Positions 25,862-35,132 of a DNA stretch of 64,000 bases are shown in pieces. The DNA is from Bacteroidales bacterium (GTDB taxonomy: Bacteria > Bacteroidota > Bacteroidia > Bacteroidales > GCA-2748055): the NCBI GenBank assembly GCA_016936975.1, contig JAFGWU010000096.1, positions 1 to 64,000 of the forward strand, read 5' to 3'. The position numbers were made by a program, and so were the translations under genes. How positions within the stretch are numbered: the stretch's first letter is position 1; the number at the start of each line of letters is the position of its first letter. The notes beneath the pieces are model-generated. The model saw only the letters and a program-made list of their open reading frames with translations, was not told the origin of the DNA and did not search any database.

Positions 25862-28130
25862 TTATTTCACGATCTCCTCCATCTTTGTGAATTCATTCTC
25901 CGGCGTGAAAGCATTGATGAGATCAAAATCTGCCTTTACGAGATGAACCACATTCAACAACAGGTTCTTTGTTTCAGAAAGCATTTCAATATAGGTTACG
26001 CTGACCTTAACCCCTCTACGGTTCTTTTTAAGGATTTTAATCCGGTTGAGTAAAATATCGTTGGTAAGCTTAATCATTTCATCCCGCCGGATTATCAAAT
26101 CATTGAGGTTCCCGTACTCTTTATTTTTCAGCAGGTTGATCACATAATTGAAAAATTCACCGGTCTTCTCATTGAAGTCCTTCAATTTATCATTCTGTTT
26201 TCTGTCAAACGCATGGTTATTATCCAGGTGGTTGAATGCAGGCTGAACAACATTCACCAGGGAGTTACACATCTCCTTCATACATGCCACTACCTGGATG
26301 TAATGATGCCCGTTTTCAAGGTCGGTTTCATTAAACTCTTTCAGTGTACGCGGAATATCTTCCAGGATTTGCTTAATCTCTTTATTGAAATGCTTCGTTT
26401 CTTTCCTGAGTGAATTAAGCTCCTTGTGCTTCTCCTTTAAAAAGTTGTTAAGCGTGAGATAGTAAATTTTGGATGCCCTGATAACGGAGCTCTTCACTTT
26501 TTCATCACAAGCCATGACGATTTCATGGGATGGTGTGATAAGTCCACCTTCTGGCATTTTTTCCTTCCGGACCTTTTTCCTGTGGGAAGTATGGGTTTTT
26601 ATCAGTATGAAGACGGAGAGGGCCAGAAGGATCAGGATGACCGGCAGTTTACCGAAATAGACCAATGAAGCGATGATAAAAGATGCCAGGCAGGCGCTCA
26701 GTGCTGTGAAGATCCATCCGCCAATGACCGTTAAAACACCGGTTATTCTATAAACCGCACTGTCTCTTCCCCAGGCTCCGTCGGCAAATGAAGTGCCCAT
26801 TGCCACCATAAAGGTTACATAGGTCGTGGACAGGGGAAGTTTGAGCGAGGTGCCTAAAGCGATCAGGATGCTGGCAACCACAAGATTCACGGAGGCCCTT
26901 ACCAGGTCAAAGGCCGGTTTTCCCCCTGTGTCATCCAGGGCTTTTTCCGCGTTGAACCTGTTTGCCACAAACCTGGCTGCAGAACGCGGAATGATTCTTG
27001 CGAACGCGTTGCCGAATTCTATCGTCCGTCTGACAATAAACCTGGCCGGGAGGGAGGATGCAAAACGCTCGGCTCCTTCATCCTGGCGGCTGAGATCGAT
27101 GGTTGTCGCTGTAACGGATTTAGCTTTAAGGGAATATCTTAGGGTAAGCACCATGATTACGCCGGCGGCCAGGAGAAAGTAACTGGATGTGTTGACCGGC
27201 TCACGCAGGTTTTTCATGAGAAATCCATCAGGATCAGCACTTCCGGAAGCGGAAAAATCCTTGAAGGATTCGAAACCGGCCAGGGGTACGCCGATGAAAT
27301 TCACCAAATCATTGCCGGCGAATGCCATGGCCAGTGCAAGTGTGCCGGCAAGGACGACTATCTTCAGGATGTTGACCCTTGTGAAGGAAACCAGGAGCTG
27401 GAAGATAATGGTCCATCCCGTGAAACTGAAAATAAGGATGCGGGAGGTGTTGGTTTGGATATAATCCAGCATTTCAGGGGAAACGAGTGTGGATCCCCCG
27501 GCCCCCTTGATGAAAAGGAAGTACAGAATGGCTGTGATGGCAAATCCCCCCCCATATGCCGGAGCAGTAATTATATGTTTTCCCGATGTTGAAGGAAAAA
27601 GCCAACCGTACTATCCATTGAATGATGATTCCTGCATTAAAGGCGATGACGACGGAAATAAATATTCCGGCGATGATCAGCACCGAGCTCTCAAGATTGA
27701 TATAGTCTCCTGATCCATCAATCAACGCGTCGTTCATGGTGATTTTCCATAGGGAAATGGCTATTGCTGCTCCGAGGATCCCGAACACCACCGAAACGGT
27801 TGTTGAGGTAGGCAGCCCGACGGTATTGAAGAAATCGAGCAGAAGGATATTGGTGAGCATCACGGCAAGAAAAATCACCATGATTTCACTGAAGGCAAAC
27901 TGTTCCGGATTGAAGATCCCTTTCCTGGCCACTTCCATCATCCCGTTGGAAAACATCACCCCGCCCAAAATTCCGACAGCAGCAACCAGGATGATCAACC
28001 TGAAAGGTGCGGCTTTGGATCCTATGGCAGAGTTGAGAAAATTTACCGCATCATTGCTGACGCCTACGATGAGAAGGGAGACCGCGAGAAGAAAAAGGAT
28101 AGCTACAATCAGCGTATAATACAGGTCCAT
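25862..28130 (-). pseudogene. pit: PiT-family inorganic phosphate transporter with PhoU-like C-terminus, frameshifted
   Basis: Two adjacent frames together make one transporter. The first (28130 down to about 27554, closing at 27474) encodes GVSNDAVNFLNSAIGSKAAP and TVGLPTSTTVSVVFG, the first PiT signature half. The second (about 27554 down to 25862) encodes FAITAILYFLFIKGAGGS, AFAGNDLVNFIGVPLAGF and LPLSTTYVTFMVAMGTSFAD, then a 230-residue helical PhoU-like domain. The frames join at a run of eight G (C on + strand, 27546-27553): removing one G restores IWGGFAITAILYF. So either the assembly has an extra base, or the gene is inactive or phase-variable. The intact product would be an inner-membrane phosphate symporter of about 755 residues. 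Confidence 0.85.
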
Positions 28131-28176
28131 AACACGTGTTGACTGTTCCGGTTCATTATAACCAGGATCAAAGAAA

Positions 28177-28184
28177 CAAATTTA
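28177..28184 (-). promoter_or_regulatory. -7 promoter element for the phosphate transporter
   Basis: The - strand reads TAAATTTG, a match to TAnnTTTG, 46 bases before the transporter start. The 311-base divergent gap 28131-28441 otherwise shows only AT-rich sequence and the opposing element at 28393. Confidence 0.4.
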
Positions 28185-28392
28185 AATTTATATTAAGTAA
28201 TTGTAAAAAAAATGTTGCCGGAAAAATATTTATGATCCTTACCGGTTGTTTGCTGATTCCCGGATGATTCGGGCAGTGGATTTATAACGGCATCATCAAC
28301 CGGGTTATATAAACATTATCAGACCCTGTTTCCGAAATTTTAATTAAATTATAACTATCTTGAGGATGCAGACAGATTGCATTGGCAGGTGA

Positions 28393-28400
28393 TAATTTTG
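28393..28400 (+). promoter_or_regulatory. -7 promoter element for the DUF2130 gene
   Basis: TAATTTTG matches TAnnTTTG and lies 41 bases before the start codon at 28442. No -33 TTTG at proper spacing was seen. Confidence 0.45.
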
Positions 28401-28441
28401 CGACAGGTTGATAAGTTGAAGACCACAAAAATTATATAATC

Positions 28442-29710
28442 ATGGATTCCGGTAACAAAATAGAATGTCCCAACTGCGGGTATCTGATTGATGTGAACGA
28501 GTTGCTTTATCATCAGCTGGAGGAGGAGATCAGAAAGGGGTTCAATAAAAAGCTGGCCGATGAACAGAAAAAGTTCCAGGAGCGGGAGGAACACCTGGTG
28601 AAGGAGAAGGAAGCGCTGGGAGAACAGCGTAAGCTGATGGAGGAAGCCATCAGGAAAGGAGTGGATGAAAGGGTGAAGAGCGAAATGCAGAAACAGCGTG
28701 AATCAATCATGAAACAGCTGGCTGAGGAGCAGTCGGAAGAGATGAGTGCCCTGAAGAAGGAACTGCTTGAGAAGTCTGAAAAGGTAAAAGAGCTGAGCAA
28801 GAGTAAGGCGGAGATCGAACGTCTAAAAAGGGAAAAGGAGGAGATGAAGGAAGAGCTCGGACTGCAACTTCAGAAACAGTTGAATGAGAAAATTATGGAG
28901 GAGCGGGAGCGTATCCGGAAAGCGGCTGATGAACAGAATGAACTGAAGTTCAGGGAGTACGAAAAAAAGCTTGCCGACCAGAAGAAGCTGATGGACCAGA
29001 TGCAGAGAAAATACGAGCAGGGATCCATGCAGATGCAGGGGGAGGTGCAGGAGCTGGCCATAGAGGAGTGGCTCGCATCATCTTTTCCCCTTGACGAGAT
29101 CAGTGAAATCAAGAAAGGCGCAAGGGGAGCAGACTGTCTTCAGACCGTTCATACCTATCACAGCCGGAACTGCGGGAAGATCTATTACGAAAGCAAACGG
29201 ACGAAGGATTTCCAGCCTTCATGGATCGGGAAGTTCAAGCAGGATATGCGGGATAAGGGAGCCGATATCGGTGTGCTGGTTACCGAAGCCATGCCTGCGG
29301 ATATGGAGCGGATGGGCCTCAAAGACGGCATCTGGATCTGTACCTTCGAGGAGTTCAAGGCCCTCAGCAACATTCTCAGGGAATCGGTGATACGGATCAG
29401 TGATGCGGTGGCATCCAACGAGAATAAGGGCGACAAGATGAGTATGCTCTACAATTTCCTGACGAGCAATGAATTTCGTATGCAGATCGAGGCCATCGTG
29501 GAGGGATTCACGCAGATGAAGGAGGACCTTGAGAGCGAAAAGCGGTCGATGCAGCGCATCTGGAAAAGCCGGGAGAAGCAGATTGAAAAGGTTATAACGA
29601 ACACCATCGATATGTATGGTTCCATAAAAGGCATTGCAGGAAGTGCGATCGGAACGGTCAGGGCGCTCGAACTGCCGGGTGATAAGGAACAGAAAGAGAT
29701 CGGCGAATAA
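28442..29710 (+). CDS. DUF2130 protein with long coiled coil
   Basis: The N-terminus has a CPNCG zinc-knuckle-like motif (residues 9-13, only one CxxC) in KIECPNCGYLIDVNELLYHQ. Residues about 25-200 form a highly charged coiled coil. The globular domain (about 205-330) has GARGADCLQTVH, CGKIYYESKRTKDFQPSWIG, ADIGVLVTEAMP and GIWICTFEEFKAL, the DUF2130 signature. The pattern ESKR after an acidic strand recalls PD-(D/E)XK nuclease-like folds, but nuclease activity is inference. It is cytoplasmic and has its own promoter-like element. Family function is not established. Confidence 0.85.
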   Translation: MDSGNKIECPNCGYLIDVNELLYHQLEEEIRKGFNKKLADEQKKFQEREEHLVKEKEALGEQRKLMEEAIRKGVDERVKSEMQKQRESIMKQLAEEQSEEMSALKKELLEKSEKVKELSKSKAEIERLKREKEEMKEELGLQLQKQLNEKIMEERERIRKAADEQNELKFREYEKKLADQKKLMDQMQRKYEQGSMQMQGEVQELAIEEWLASSFPLDEISEIKKGARGADCLQTVHTYHSRNCGKIYYESKRTKDFQPSWIGKFKQDMRDKGADIGVLVTEAMPADMERMGLKDGIWICTFEEFKALSNILRESVIRISDAVASNENKGDKMSMLYNFLTSNEFRMQIEAIVEGFTQMKEDLESEKRSMQRIWKSREKQIEKVITNTIDMYGSIKGIAGSAIGTVRALELPGDKEQKEIGE

Positions 29711-29796
29711 GAATCAGATCATCATATGCATTTTCTCCCGGCTCTGTCATAGAGAAAGTTCTGCCTCTTTCCGGATCACGGGCAACCTGTATCATG

Positions 29797-29838
29797 AAGG
29801 GTCAAGGGTCAAACCTTGAACCTTAGATCTTGAACCTT
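29797..29838. repeat. Heptamer array, GAACCTT type
   Basis: Six 7-base units in register: AAGGGTC twice, AAACCTT, GAACCTT, AGATCTT, GAACCTT. The two halves are roughly complementary, so the array can also fold. It lies between the DUF2130 gene and the next T9SS gene. Confidence 0.6.
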
Positions 29839-29920
29839 TATTCGTTTGCTATTCACGTCTGAATTTCATAACTTTAGCAGTGCAAACCCCGAAGAAATGG
29901 TTAGGTATGAAACAGGGTCC

Positions 29921-31324
29921 ATGATCAAATGGTTCTTAACCGCGTTGTTCATCTTTTCCTTTTCAGCTGCAGACTGTCAGGTTAAACTGTATACCGTTAA
30001 CAGTCTGAACACTGATGATTGGAATTACAACCAGAGAAAGATTATCAGGTGTCCGGAAACCGGCATTATTGCAGAAAGCAGCAATGAGCTTTATTATTCA
30101 GAGGACCTCCTTGCACCTGTGAAAATAAAGGAAGGGAAACACGCGTCGCTGGCGGTTGATTACAATGGGACCGTTCATCTGGTTTACGAGGATGAAGGAA
30201 TTCAATTATCAACCCGGATAAATAAAAGCACATGGACACCGGCCAACCTGATTTCCGAAGAGGGTGAGACAGCCTCTTTCCCGGTTGCAGACTGCGATAA
30301 GCAGGGCAATGTCCATATTATTTACGGGATTTCGGATTCATCCGGTGTCGAAGGAACCTGCGTATCCGGACTGAAGTATGTGCAGGTGTCCGGAAACGAA
30401 ATTGAATTATCCTCAGTTATTTATCCTGTGGATACCATCGATCATCCCATTGCGGTGGTCCATTACGATATTGCCACCCATCTGGCTTATACTACCGAAA
30501 CGATTTACATCACGTTTCAGCTTTCGAACGATTCCATCTATTTTCTCCATTCCGTCGATTCCGGGGTATCCTGGCAGAACTGCCAGGCATTTCCCGGTCT
30601 GTCACCCTCCCTGTCCATCGGCCTGGGGTATTATCATCCGGATATAATTGAATATGCAGAATTTCCTTCAATTCTCTATGAGGACCAGGAGGGGAATCTG
30701 TTGAACAACCTGTATTGGGCAATTGATTATTTCGGGGCAACTTTCAAAATTCTTGATGGTCCGGTTGAATATGCCTGTATCGATGATGTTATAGGGCCTT
30801 TCGGTTACAGCTTTATCTTCAGCAGGAATGGAGTCTTATACCATGCTTTTAACAATGGTTTTGGTGAATGTATTATACTCGACACCGTTTCAGAAAACGC
30901 TCTTGTCGCTTCCATTGCCTACAAACAGTTTAATCCCGATAAGGTAGACATTATCTGGTATGAAAAGAATGGCGCGGTATATAATCTCTATTACAATTAT
31001 TATGAGAAGATCCCGACAGCGGTTGAGGATCCTGAATTGGACCCGGGGGGCTTCCACCTGGCTGCATCACCCAATCCATTCAATGCAGGAATTACATTTG
31101 CCGTCACTGCTCAGGGATCCGGGGAGAAACCGGTCATCCGTGTTTACGGAACGAATGGGAAACTGCTAAAGACCCTATCCATACGGAATCATTTGAACCG
31201 CTCCGAAATCTACTGGGACGGAACCATGGATAACGGAAATCCTGTAACCGACGGAATTTACATAGTAAATGTGGAATACGGTTCAAAATCCCTCCTCAGA
31301 AAAATCATCCGAACGGAACGTTGA
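29921..31324 (+). CDS. Secreted T9SS cargo protein of unknown function
   Basis: The start at 29921 gives MIKWFLTALFIFSFSAADCQ, a signal peptide; the in-frame ATG at 29846 would hide it. The body (about 22-375) is beta-rich and has repeated segments such as HASLAVDYNGTVHLVYEDE and ADCDKQGNVHIIYG, which resemble sialidase/BNR-type propeller blades; no catalytic site was identified. The C-terminus is a FlgD-like T9SS sorting domain with SPNPFNAGITF, EIYWDGTMDNG and GIYIVNVEYG. The product should be on the cell surface or released. No neighbour suggests a role. Confidence 0.75.
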   Translation: MIKWFLTALFIFSFSAADCQVKLYTVNSLNTDDWNYNQRKIIRCPETGIIAESSNELYYSEDLLAPVKIKEGKHASLAVDYNGTVHLVYEDEGIQLSTRINKSTWTPANLISEEGETASFPVADCDKQGNVHIIYGISDSSGVEGTCVSGLKYVQVSGNEIELSSVIYPVDTIDHPIAVVHYDIATHLAYTTETIYITFQLSNDSIYFLHSVDSGVSWQNCQAFPGLSPSLSIGLGYYHPDIIEYAEFPSILYEDQEGNLLNNLYWAIDYFGATFKILDGPVEYACIDDVIGPFGYSFIFSRNGVLYHAFNNGFGECIILDTVSENALVASIAYKQFNPDKVDIIWYEKNGAVYNLYYNYYEKIPTAVEDPELDPGGFHLAASPNPFNAGITFAVTAQGSGEKPVIRVYGTNGKLLKTLSIRNHLNRSEIYWDGTMDNGNPVTDGIYIVNVEYGSKSLLRKIIRTER

Positions 31325-31330
31325 ACAATA

Positions 31331-31380
31331 GCCATTCGCTTTTATCCTCCGAAGCTTCAGCGTAGGAGGGCCATTCACCA
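31331..31380. repeat. Dispersed extragenic palindrome, copy A
   Basis: CCATTCGCTTTTATCCTCCG, then AAGCTTCAGCGTAGGAGG and GCCATTCACC. The CCTCC and GGAGG ends are complementary and enclose AAGCTT. Related copies are at 54372, 56831 and 62085. Confidence 0.55.
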
Positions 31381-31387
31381 ATTTTCC

Positions 31388-31395
31388 TATCTTTG
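31388..31395 (+). promoter_or_regulatory. -7 promoter element for the SDR gene
   Basis: TATCTTTG is a full match to TAnnTTTG. The start codon follows 16 bases later, so the 5' leader should be only about 10 bases. Confidence 0.6.
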
Positions 31396-31411
31396 CTTCA
31401 TTTCAAACAAC

Positions 31412-32230
31412 ATGACAACTCAACGCTGCATCCTTATCACCGGCGCTTCCGGAGGCCTTGCATCGGCAGCAATCGATCTGCTGACCCGGTTCAATTACCA
31501 TGTTTTTGCAGCGGATATCAATCCGGAGGTTGTGGAACGATACAGGGATAACCCGTTCGTGAGCGCACTGGTTATGGATGTTACGGACAGCGATGCCGTG
31601 AAAAAAGCATATGATACCATCGCCGGGGAAGCCACGGGACTGGATGCGGTAATCCACCTTGCCGGGAAACTTGCGGTGGGTTCAGTTGCTGAAATGCCTG
31701 TTGAAGATGCCCGGAACATACTGGACGTAAATCTGATCGGGGTCTATAATGTGAACAAACAGTTTCTGTCCCTGGTTTTAAACCGGAAGGGCAGGATCAT
31801 CATCATCAGTTCGGAGAATGCACGTCAGACCGCTGTGCCTTTCAACGGCATTTATGCACTCAGCAAATATGCCCTTGAAGCCTATTCCGATGCACTGCGG
31901 CGCGAACTTGCCTTTCATGGTGTCAGGGTGATCAAGGTTCGTCCAGGACCGTTCAAGACACCCATGACAAGAAGTACGGTGGTCCTGTTTGCCGAAACCG
32001 AGAAGCAATCCATGCTTTTTAAACGAAACATTGCAAAAGGATCCGGCTATCTGCCGGGAGTATATGAGAAGGCACACGATCCGGCTCTCATGGCAAAGCG
32101 TATCCTGAAAATAATCCAATCCCGGAATCCCCGGACGGCTTACAATATCAAACACGATATCCCCCGGACACTGCTGGAACTCTTACCTGTCAGGTGGGCG
32201 GATGCGCTGGTGAAAAGGGTATTGGGGTGA
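31412..32230 (+). CDS. Short-chain dehydrogenase/reductase
   Basis: The 272-residue protein starts with the cofactor motif ITGASGGLASAAI (TGxxxGxx), has the structural HLAGKLAVG segment (equivalent to NNAG), the catalytic Ser in IIIISSENARQ and the YALSK motif (YxxxK) about 146-150. The aspartate in VFAADINPE at the end of beta-2 suggests NAD(H) preference. The C-terminal part with FKTPMTRS is typical of classical SDRs close to the 3-oxoacyl or retinol dehydrogenase-like group. The substrate cannot be told. It is monocistronic and convergent with the TPR operon, 27 bases away. Confidence 0.85.
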   Translation: MTTQRCILITGASGGLASAAIDLLTRFNYHVFAADINPEVVERYRDNPFVSALVMDVTDSDAVKKAYDTIAGEATGLDAVIHLAGKLAVGSVAEMPVEDARNILDVNLIGVYNVNKQFLSLVLNRKGRIIIISSENARQTAVPFNGIYALSKYALEAYSDALRRELAFHGVRVIKVRPGPFKTPMTRSTVVLFAETEKQSMLFKRNIAKGSGYLPGVYEKAHDPALMAKRILKIIQSRNPRTAYNIKHDIPRTLLELLPVRWADALVKRVLG

Positions 32231-32257
32231 GGCAGAAATAAAACAACAGGGATCAGT

Positions 32258-33121
32258 TCACTCCGGGTGCAATTCTTCATTTACGATGTCTAAAAGTTGA
32301 TTGTATAGAATATATTTCTTTTCCTCCTTTTGTTGCTCTGCTGTTTTCTTTGCCGTAATGATATTTCCCAGGTAATATCTCTGAATAAAGGGCAAAACAG
32401 TAAGAATTGCATCGAGAACGCTCTGATACTTAATCAATATACCGGCACAAGAAAATATGACTGAGTTCAAAAGAAATATATCAATTCCCTGCCTGTAGGC
32501 TCCGCTGAGTAATTGTCCTGAACCCGGTATGATAGCACTGTACATCGAATACTGAAAGGTTCTTTTCCGTTCATTCCTGATTGATTTTTTGTATAGGTGC
32601 GAAATGGATGCAGAATCGTAGCCTGGCATGTATGCTGATAACTTATGCAGGTTCTCTTCCGATTCGGAATAGTTTTCAAGCAGGTAATGGGTTGCAACCA
32701 GGTAAAATAAAATCTCCCGTTCGGCATAACAGGGAGCCTGATTCCTTATTTCGTGGAGCAGTAATAAGGAATAGATGGGCTGATTGCTTTTAAGAAATTT
32801 TTGAATGAGGCCCAATTTCATTTCCAGGCGGATACTATCATCTGTTTCGAGGACAAGAGCCTTCCTCATATATTCAAAGGAGCGGTCGGATCGTCCGATC
32901 CGATCCGTGCACTCCGACAGAAGCAGGTAACACTCCTTATCAAGTATATCGGAGTGAAATAGTATTCTTCTAAGCTCCAGTTCGGTTTGTTCATAATCTC
33001 CGGACCTGAAAAGCTCACCGGCATAACCGAATGCTTCTTCAATAGTCTGACCGGAGCTTTCAGAAAAGAAACAGGGATAAATGCTAATAACAATAGATAT
33101 TTGAAAAAATATGCTCCGCAT
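32258..33121 (-). CDS. Exported TPR protein with PGxGQ membrane segment (cluster 1, last gene)
   Basis: A signal peptide (MRSIFFQISIVISIYPCFFS) precedes TPR-like helices: SGDYEQTELELRRILFHSD (40-58), RSFEYMRKALVLE (80-92) and LENYSESEENLHKLSAYMP (148-166). A hydrophobic segment begins SAIIPGSGQLLSGAYRQG (195-212), the motif seen in DUF5683-like membrane domains, followed by FLLNSVIFSCAGILI and FIQRYYLG. The same layout, including IFQRYYTGG, is in the first 265 residues of the protein at 43787, so the two are paralogues. The gene overlaps the upstream TPR gene by 38 bases. It is probably anchored in the envelope. Function unknown. Confidence 0.7.
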   Translation of the reverse strand: MRSIFFQISIVISIYPCFFSESSGQTIEEAFGYAGELFRSGDYEQTELELRRILFHSDILDKECYLLLSECTDRIGRSDRSFEYMRKALVLETDDSIRLEMKLGLIQKFLKSNQPIYSLLLLHEIRNQAPCYAEREILFYLVATHYLLENYSESEENLHKLSAYMPGYDSASISHLYKKSIRNERKRTFQYSMYSAIIPGSGQLLSGAYRQGIDIFLLNSVIFSCAGILIKYQSVLDAILTVLPFIQRYYLGNIITAKKTAEQQKEEKKYILYNQLLDIVNEELHPE

Positions 33122-33914
33122 CCTTAAATATTTTCTGTTTTACCATATAATTTTTTCTCCTGGCAGATTTAAAGGAACCGTAAAGGTTGCCGATGTAAAA
33201 TGAGGCAGACAGTGTGGCATATGCCCATCCATAAACGCTCGAAGTTCCGTTCCGCTGAAATCCCCTGAAGGATTGCCATGCAAACACTGAAACTGTGAGC
33301 AGACTGAACAGCCCTTCTTCCCAGTAGCCGGCATAGGCCTTCCCCAATCCCGGAACAATTGCCGAAAGGCACATGCCGATTGCCGGACTTTTGTACCTGG
33401 TATTTTCTATCTCTTCCAGTAAAAGGGTAATTGGTGCCAGATTCTGGCTTTCCGATAATTCTTTTCTTTTTAAGATGGCATGTTCCCAGTTTCCGGATAA
33501 GAGGTCGGACGCAACTTTCAGATACAATGACTGGGACCTGTCAATAGATTGGGAGTGATTTGAAAGCCATTCGATTTCGTTATAATGCTTCCCGTTGATT
33601 AATAGTTTCCCGTAAATGAGATCAAGGGTATCACAATCTGAAAGTTTCGAAGGATACATCGAAACAAATTTTTTTATCCCTTCATCAAATTGGTCTGAAT
33701 AGAGGTAGGACTGAAACAGTCTGACCTGTGAGGAGACAGGCAGAGTCTGCAGAAACCCTGCTCTGTTGTATTCAATTGCCGCATATCGGAAATCCCCTGA
33801 TTCATATAGATAATCTGCAAATTCCAGGGTGTGCCTGAAGTCAAAAATATCCTGCGCAAAACAGAAATTGCATGTATAGACAAAAAGGAACAGAAGCAAT
33901 CTATTTTTCCTCAT
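33084..33914 (-). CDS. Exported TPR protein with PGxGKxYxG membrane segment (cluster 1)
   Basis: The start at 33914 (MRKNRLLLFLFVYTCNFCFA) gives a signal peptide and overlaps the YidD-like gene by 14 bases. TPR-like helices include LEFADYLYESGDFRYAAIEYN (30-50). Residues 172-200 read TRYKSPAIGMCLSAIVPGLG then KAYAGYWEEG, and the C-terminal segment has SFYIGNLYGSFKSARRKN. The protein at 44919 has the same landmarks (TRYRSPALAASLSAVVPGSG, YSANIYGSSKSAKKYN), so they are clear paralogues. Two or three membrane helices are likely after residue 180. Role unknown; the tight overlap indicates translational coupling with its neighbours. Confidence 0.72.
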   Translation of the reverse strand: MRKNRLLLFLFVYTCNFCFAQDIFDFRHTLEFADYLYESGDFRYAAIEYNRAGFLQTLPVSSQVRLFQSYLYSDQFDEGIKKFVSMYPSKLSDCDTLDLIYGKLLINGKHYNEIEWLSNHSQSIDRSQSLYLKVASDLLSGNWEHAILKRKELSESQNLAPITLLLEEIENTRYKSPAIGMCLSAIVPGLGKAYAGYWEEGLFSLLTVSVFAWQSFRGFQRNGTSSVYGWAYATLSASFYIGNLYGSFKSARRKNYMVKQKIFKDAEHIFSNIYCY

Positions 33915-34332
33915 AACGGATGTTTCTGACCGGATCAATAATCAATCCGGAATTTGTTTTATCCAGGTAATAGTCCGGTGAAAATCTATTGCATCGTATG
34001 AGGCGGTCAATCGCATCGATGGTTCCGACGATTATTCCCTGTTTTCTTATGGACATAAGGGCATATTCGGAGCAGGATGGATAAAACATGCAGTTGCCGA
34101 TATCCTGGGAAGAAATATGATTTTTATACAACCTGAACAGACCCCTTAAAAGCAGGTCGTATTCAGAAGCATACATTCCGGACGAATCGATACAGCTATT
34201 CTCGGTCACTTTTGCAGGATAAAGCTTCATTGATTCAATTTCCCCGGCTGATTGGGCGGTCAGGGAACCGGAAAAAGCAAAAAAGATGCTTATGCCGGCA
34301 AAAAATCGTATCGCGAAGGGGATATTTTTCAT
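33901..34332 (-). CDS. yidD: Exported YidD-like protein
   Basis: From ATG 34332 the protein has a signal peptide MKNIPFAIRFFAGISIFFAF...LTAQ, a 35-residue linker and a YidD domain (about 60-120): LFRLYKNHISSQD, CMFYPSCSEYALMSI (Cys81, Cys87), GIIVGTIDAIDRLIRC (Cys114). YidD of other bacteria is a small cytoplasmic-side membrane protein that helps YidC insert proteins, and lacks a signal peptide. Here the domain should be in the periplasm, where the cysteines could be oxidised. An ATG at 34362 is possible but would overlap the upstream gene. Downstream it overlaps the TPR gene. The same domain is fused to a TPR protein at 43787. The canonical YidD role is therefore doubtful. Confidence 0.75.
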   Translation of the reverse strand: MKNIPFAIRFFAGISIFFAFSGSLTAQSAGEIESMKLYPAKVTENSCIDSSGMYASEYDLLLRGLFRLYKNHISSQDIGNCMFYPSCSEYALMSIRKQGIIVGTIDAIDRLIRCNRFSPDYYLDKTNSGLIIDPVRNIRYEEK

Positions 34333-34352
34333 TGATATTACCGTGATCTTCC

Positions 34353-35102
34353 TTAAAAACAATATCGTATTCCGAATGAAAGGGTCACTTTTGTATAGCT
34401 GGCATGGTGAAATGAAATTCCGCTTGCTGTCATCATATCCACTGCTTCAAAATACGCTCGCTTATCAATAATATAATGCACATCCAAATCGAGGCCAAAT
34501 GAACTCTTTATCCCCAGTGTGAGCTGTTGTCCCAGTCCCACCACCGGGCTCCAGTATCTGAAGTCACGGGGATCTTCCATTACTGAACCGTCGTTCAGAG
34601 CATACACCAGACCAATGGTTCCATAATTGAGGTCTATTCTTGGTCTCCACTTGCAGTGCCCGCGCCGCAAATAGAGTTTGCTTCCGAAACAAAACAGTAA
34701 CCTTTCGAAATCAACGGTTCCGGTTCCCGCCGAGAGGTAGAATGACCTGAACAGGTTCACATCGGCATTGATCCCAAGACCCCCGTAGGGAACGCCGTAT
34801 CCGATCCCCACCGAAGCAACGCTGTTATAGGTCTTTCCGGTGACGTCCTTTACCTCTGAGGTTGGAATTGTCAGGGTGATTTCATCTGTGGTCATAATCA
34901 GTACACACTGTTTGTCAACACTGATTATCCGGGCATGGTAGGTCTCCCCGTTATGCATGGAAATCATGTAAAAATGCTTCGAACCAATCTCCGCATTGGA
35001 AAAGGGCGCTGACCAGTTGTCCTGTGAATACATAAAGAATGAATCAAACAGCAGAACAAAAATTATTCCGCCGAGCTTCAGGACTTTTTTCCGGGAAATC
35101 AT
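34353..35102 (-). CDS. Probable outer-membrane beta-barrel protein (cluster 1)
   Basis: A signal peptide or N-terminal helix (VLKLGGIIFVLLFDSFFMYSQ) precedes a short beta domain with HNGETYHARIISVDKQCVLI and TLTIPTSEVKDVTGK, which has the look of an Sm-like or SH3-like strand set. Residues about 95-249 alternate hydrophobic and polar residues with aromatic strand ends (SVASVGIGYGVPYGGLGINA, YLSAGTGTVDF, TKVTLSFGIRYCF) and end in an aromatic residue, as outer-membrane barrels do. It lies 30 bases after the ankyrin gene and 20 bases before the YidD-like gene, so it belongs to the same operon. The exported protein at 45971 has a similar first domain. No family was recognised. Confidence 0.65.
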   Translation of the reverse strand: MISRKKVLKLGGIIFVLLFDSFFMYSQDNWSAPFSNAEIGSKHFYMISMHNGETYHARIISVDKQCVLIMTTDEITLTIPTSEVKDVTGKTYNSVASVGIGYGVPYGGLGINADVNLFRSFYLSAGTGTVDFERLLFCFGSKLYLRRGHCKWRPRIDLNYGTIGLVYALNDGSVMEDPRDFRYWSPVVGLGQQLTLGIKSSFGLDLDVHYIIDKRAYFEAVDMMTASGISFHHASYTKVTLSFGIRYCF

Positions 35103-35132
35103 AAAAGGGGTATTTGGATCCGAATCTTCCTG

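Noticed and set aside
28442-29710. DUF2130 protein as part of a defence or restriction system
   Set aside because: The ESKR pattern recalls nuclease folds, but there is no methylase, helicase or other defence gene next to it; the family is widespread as a single gene.
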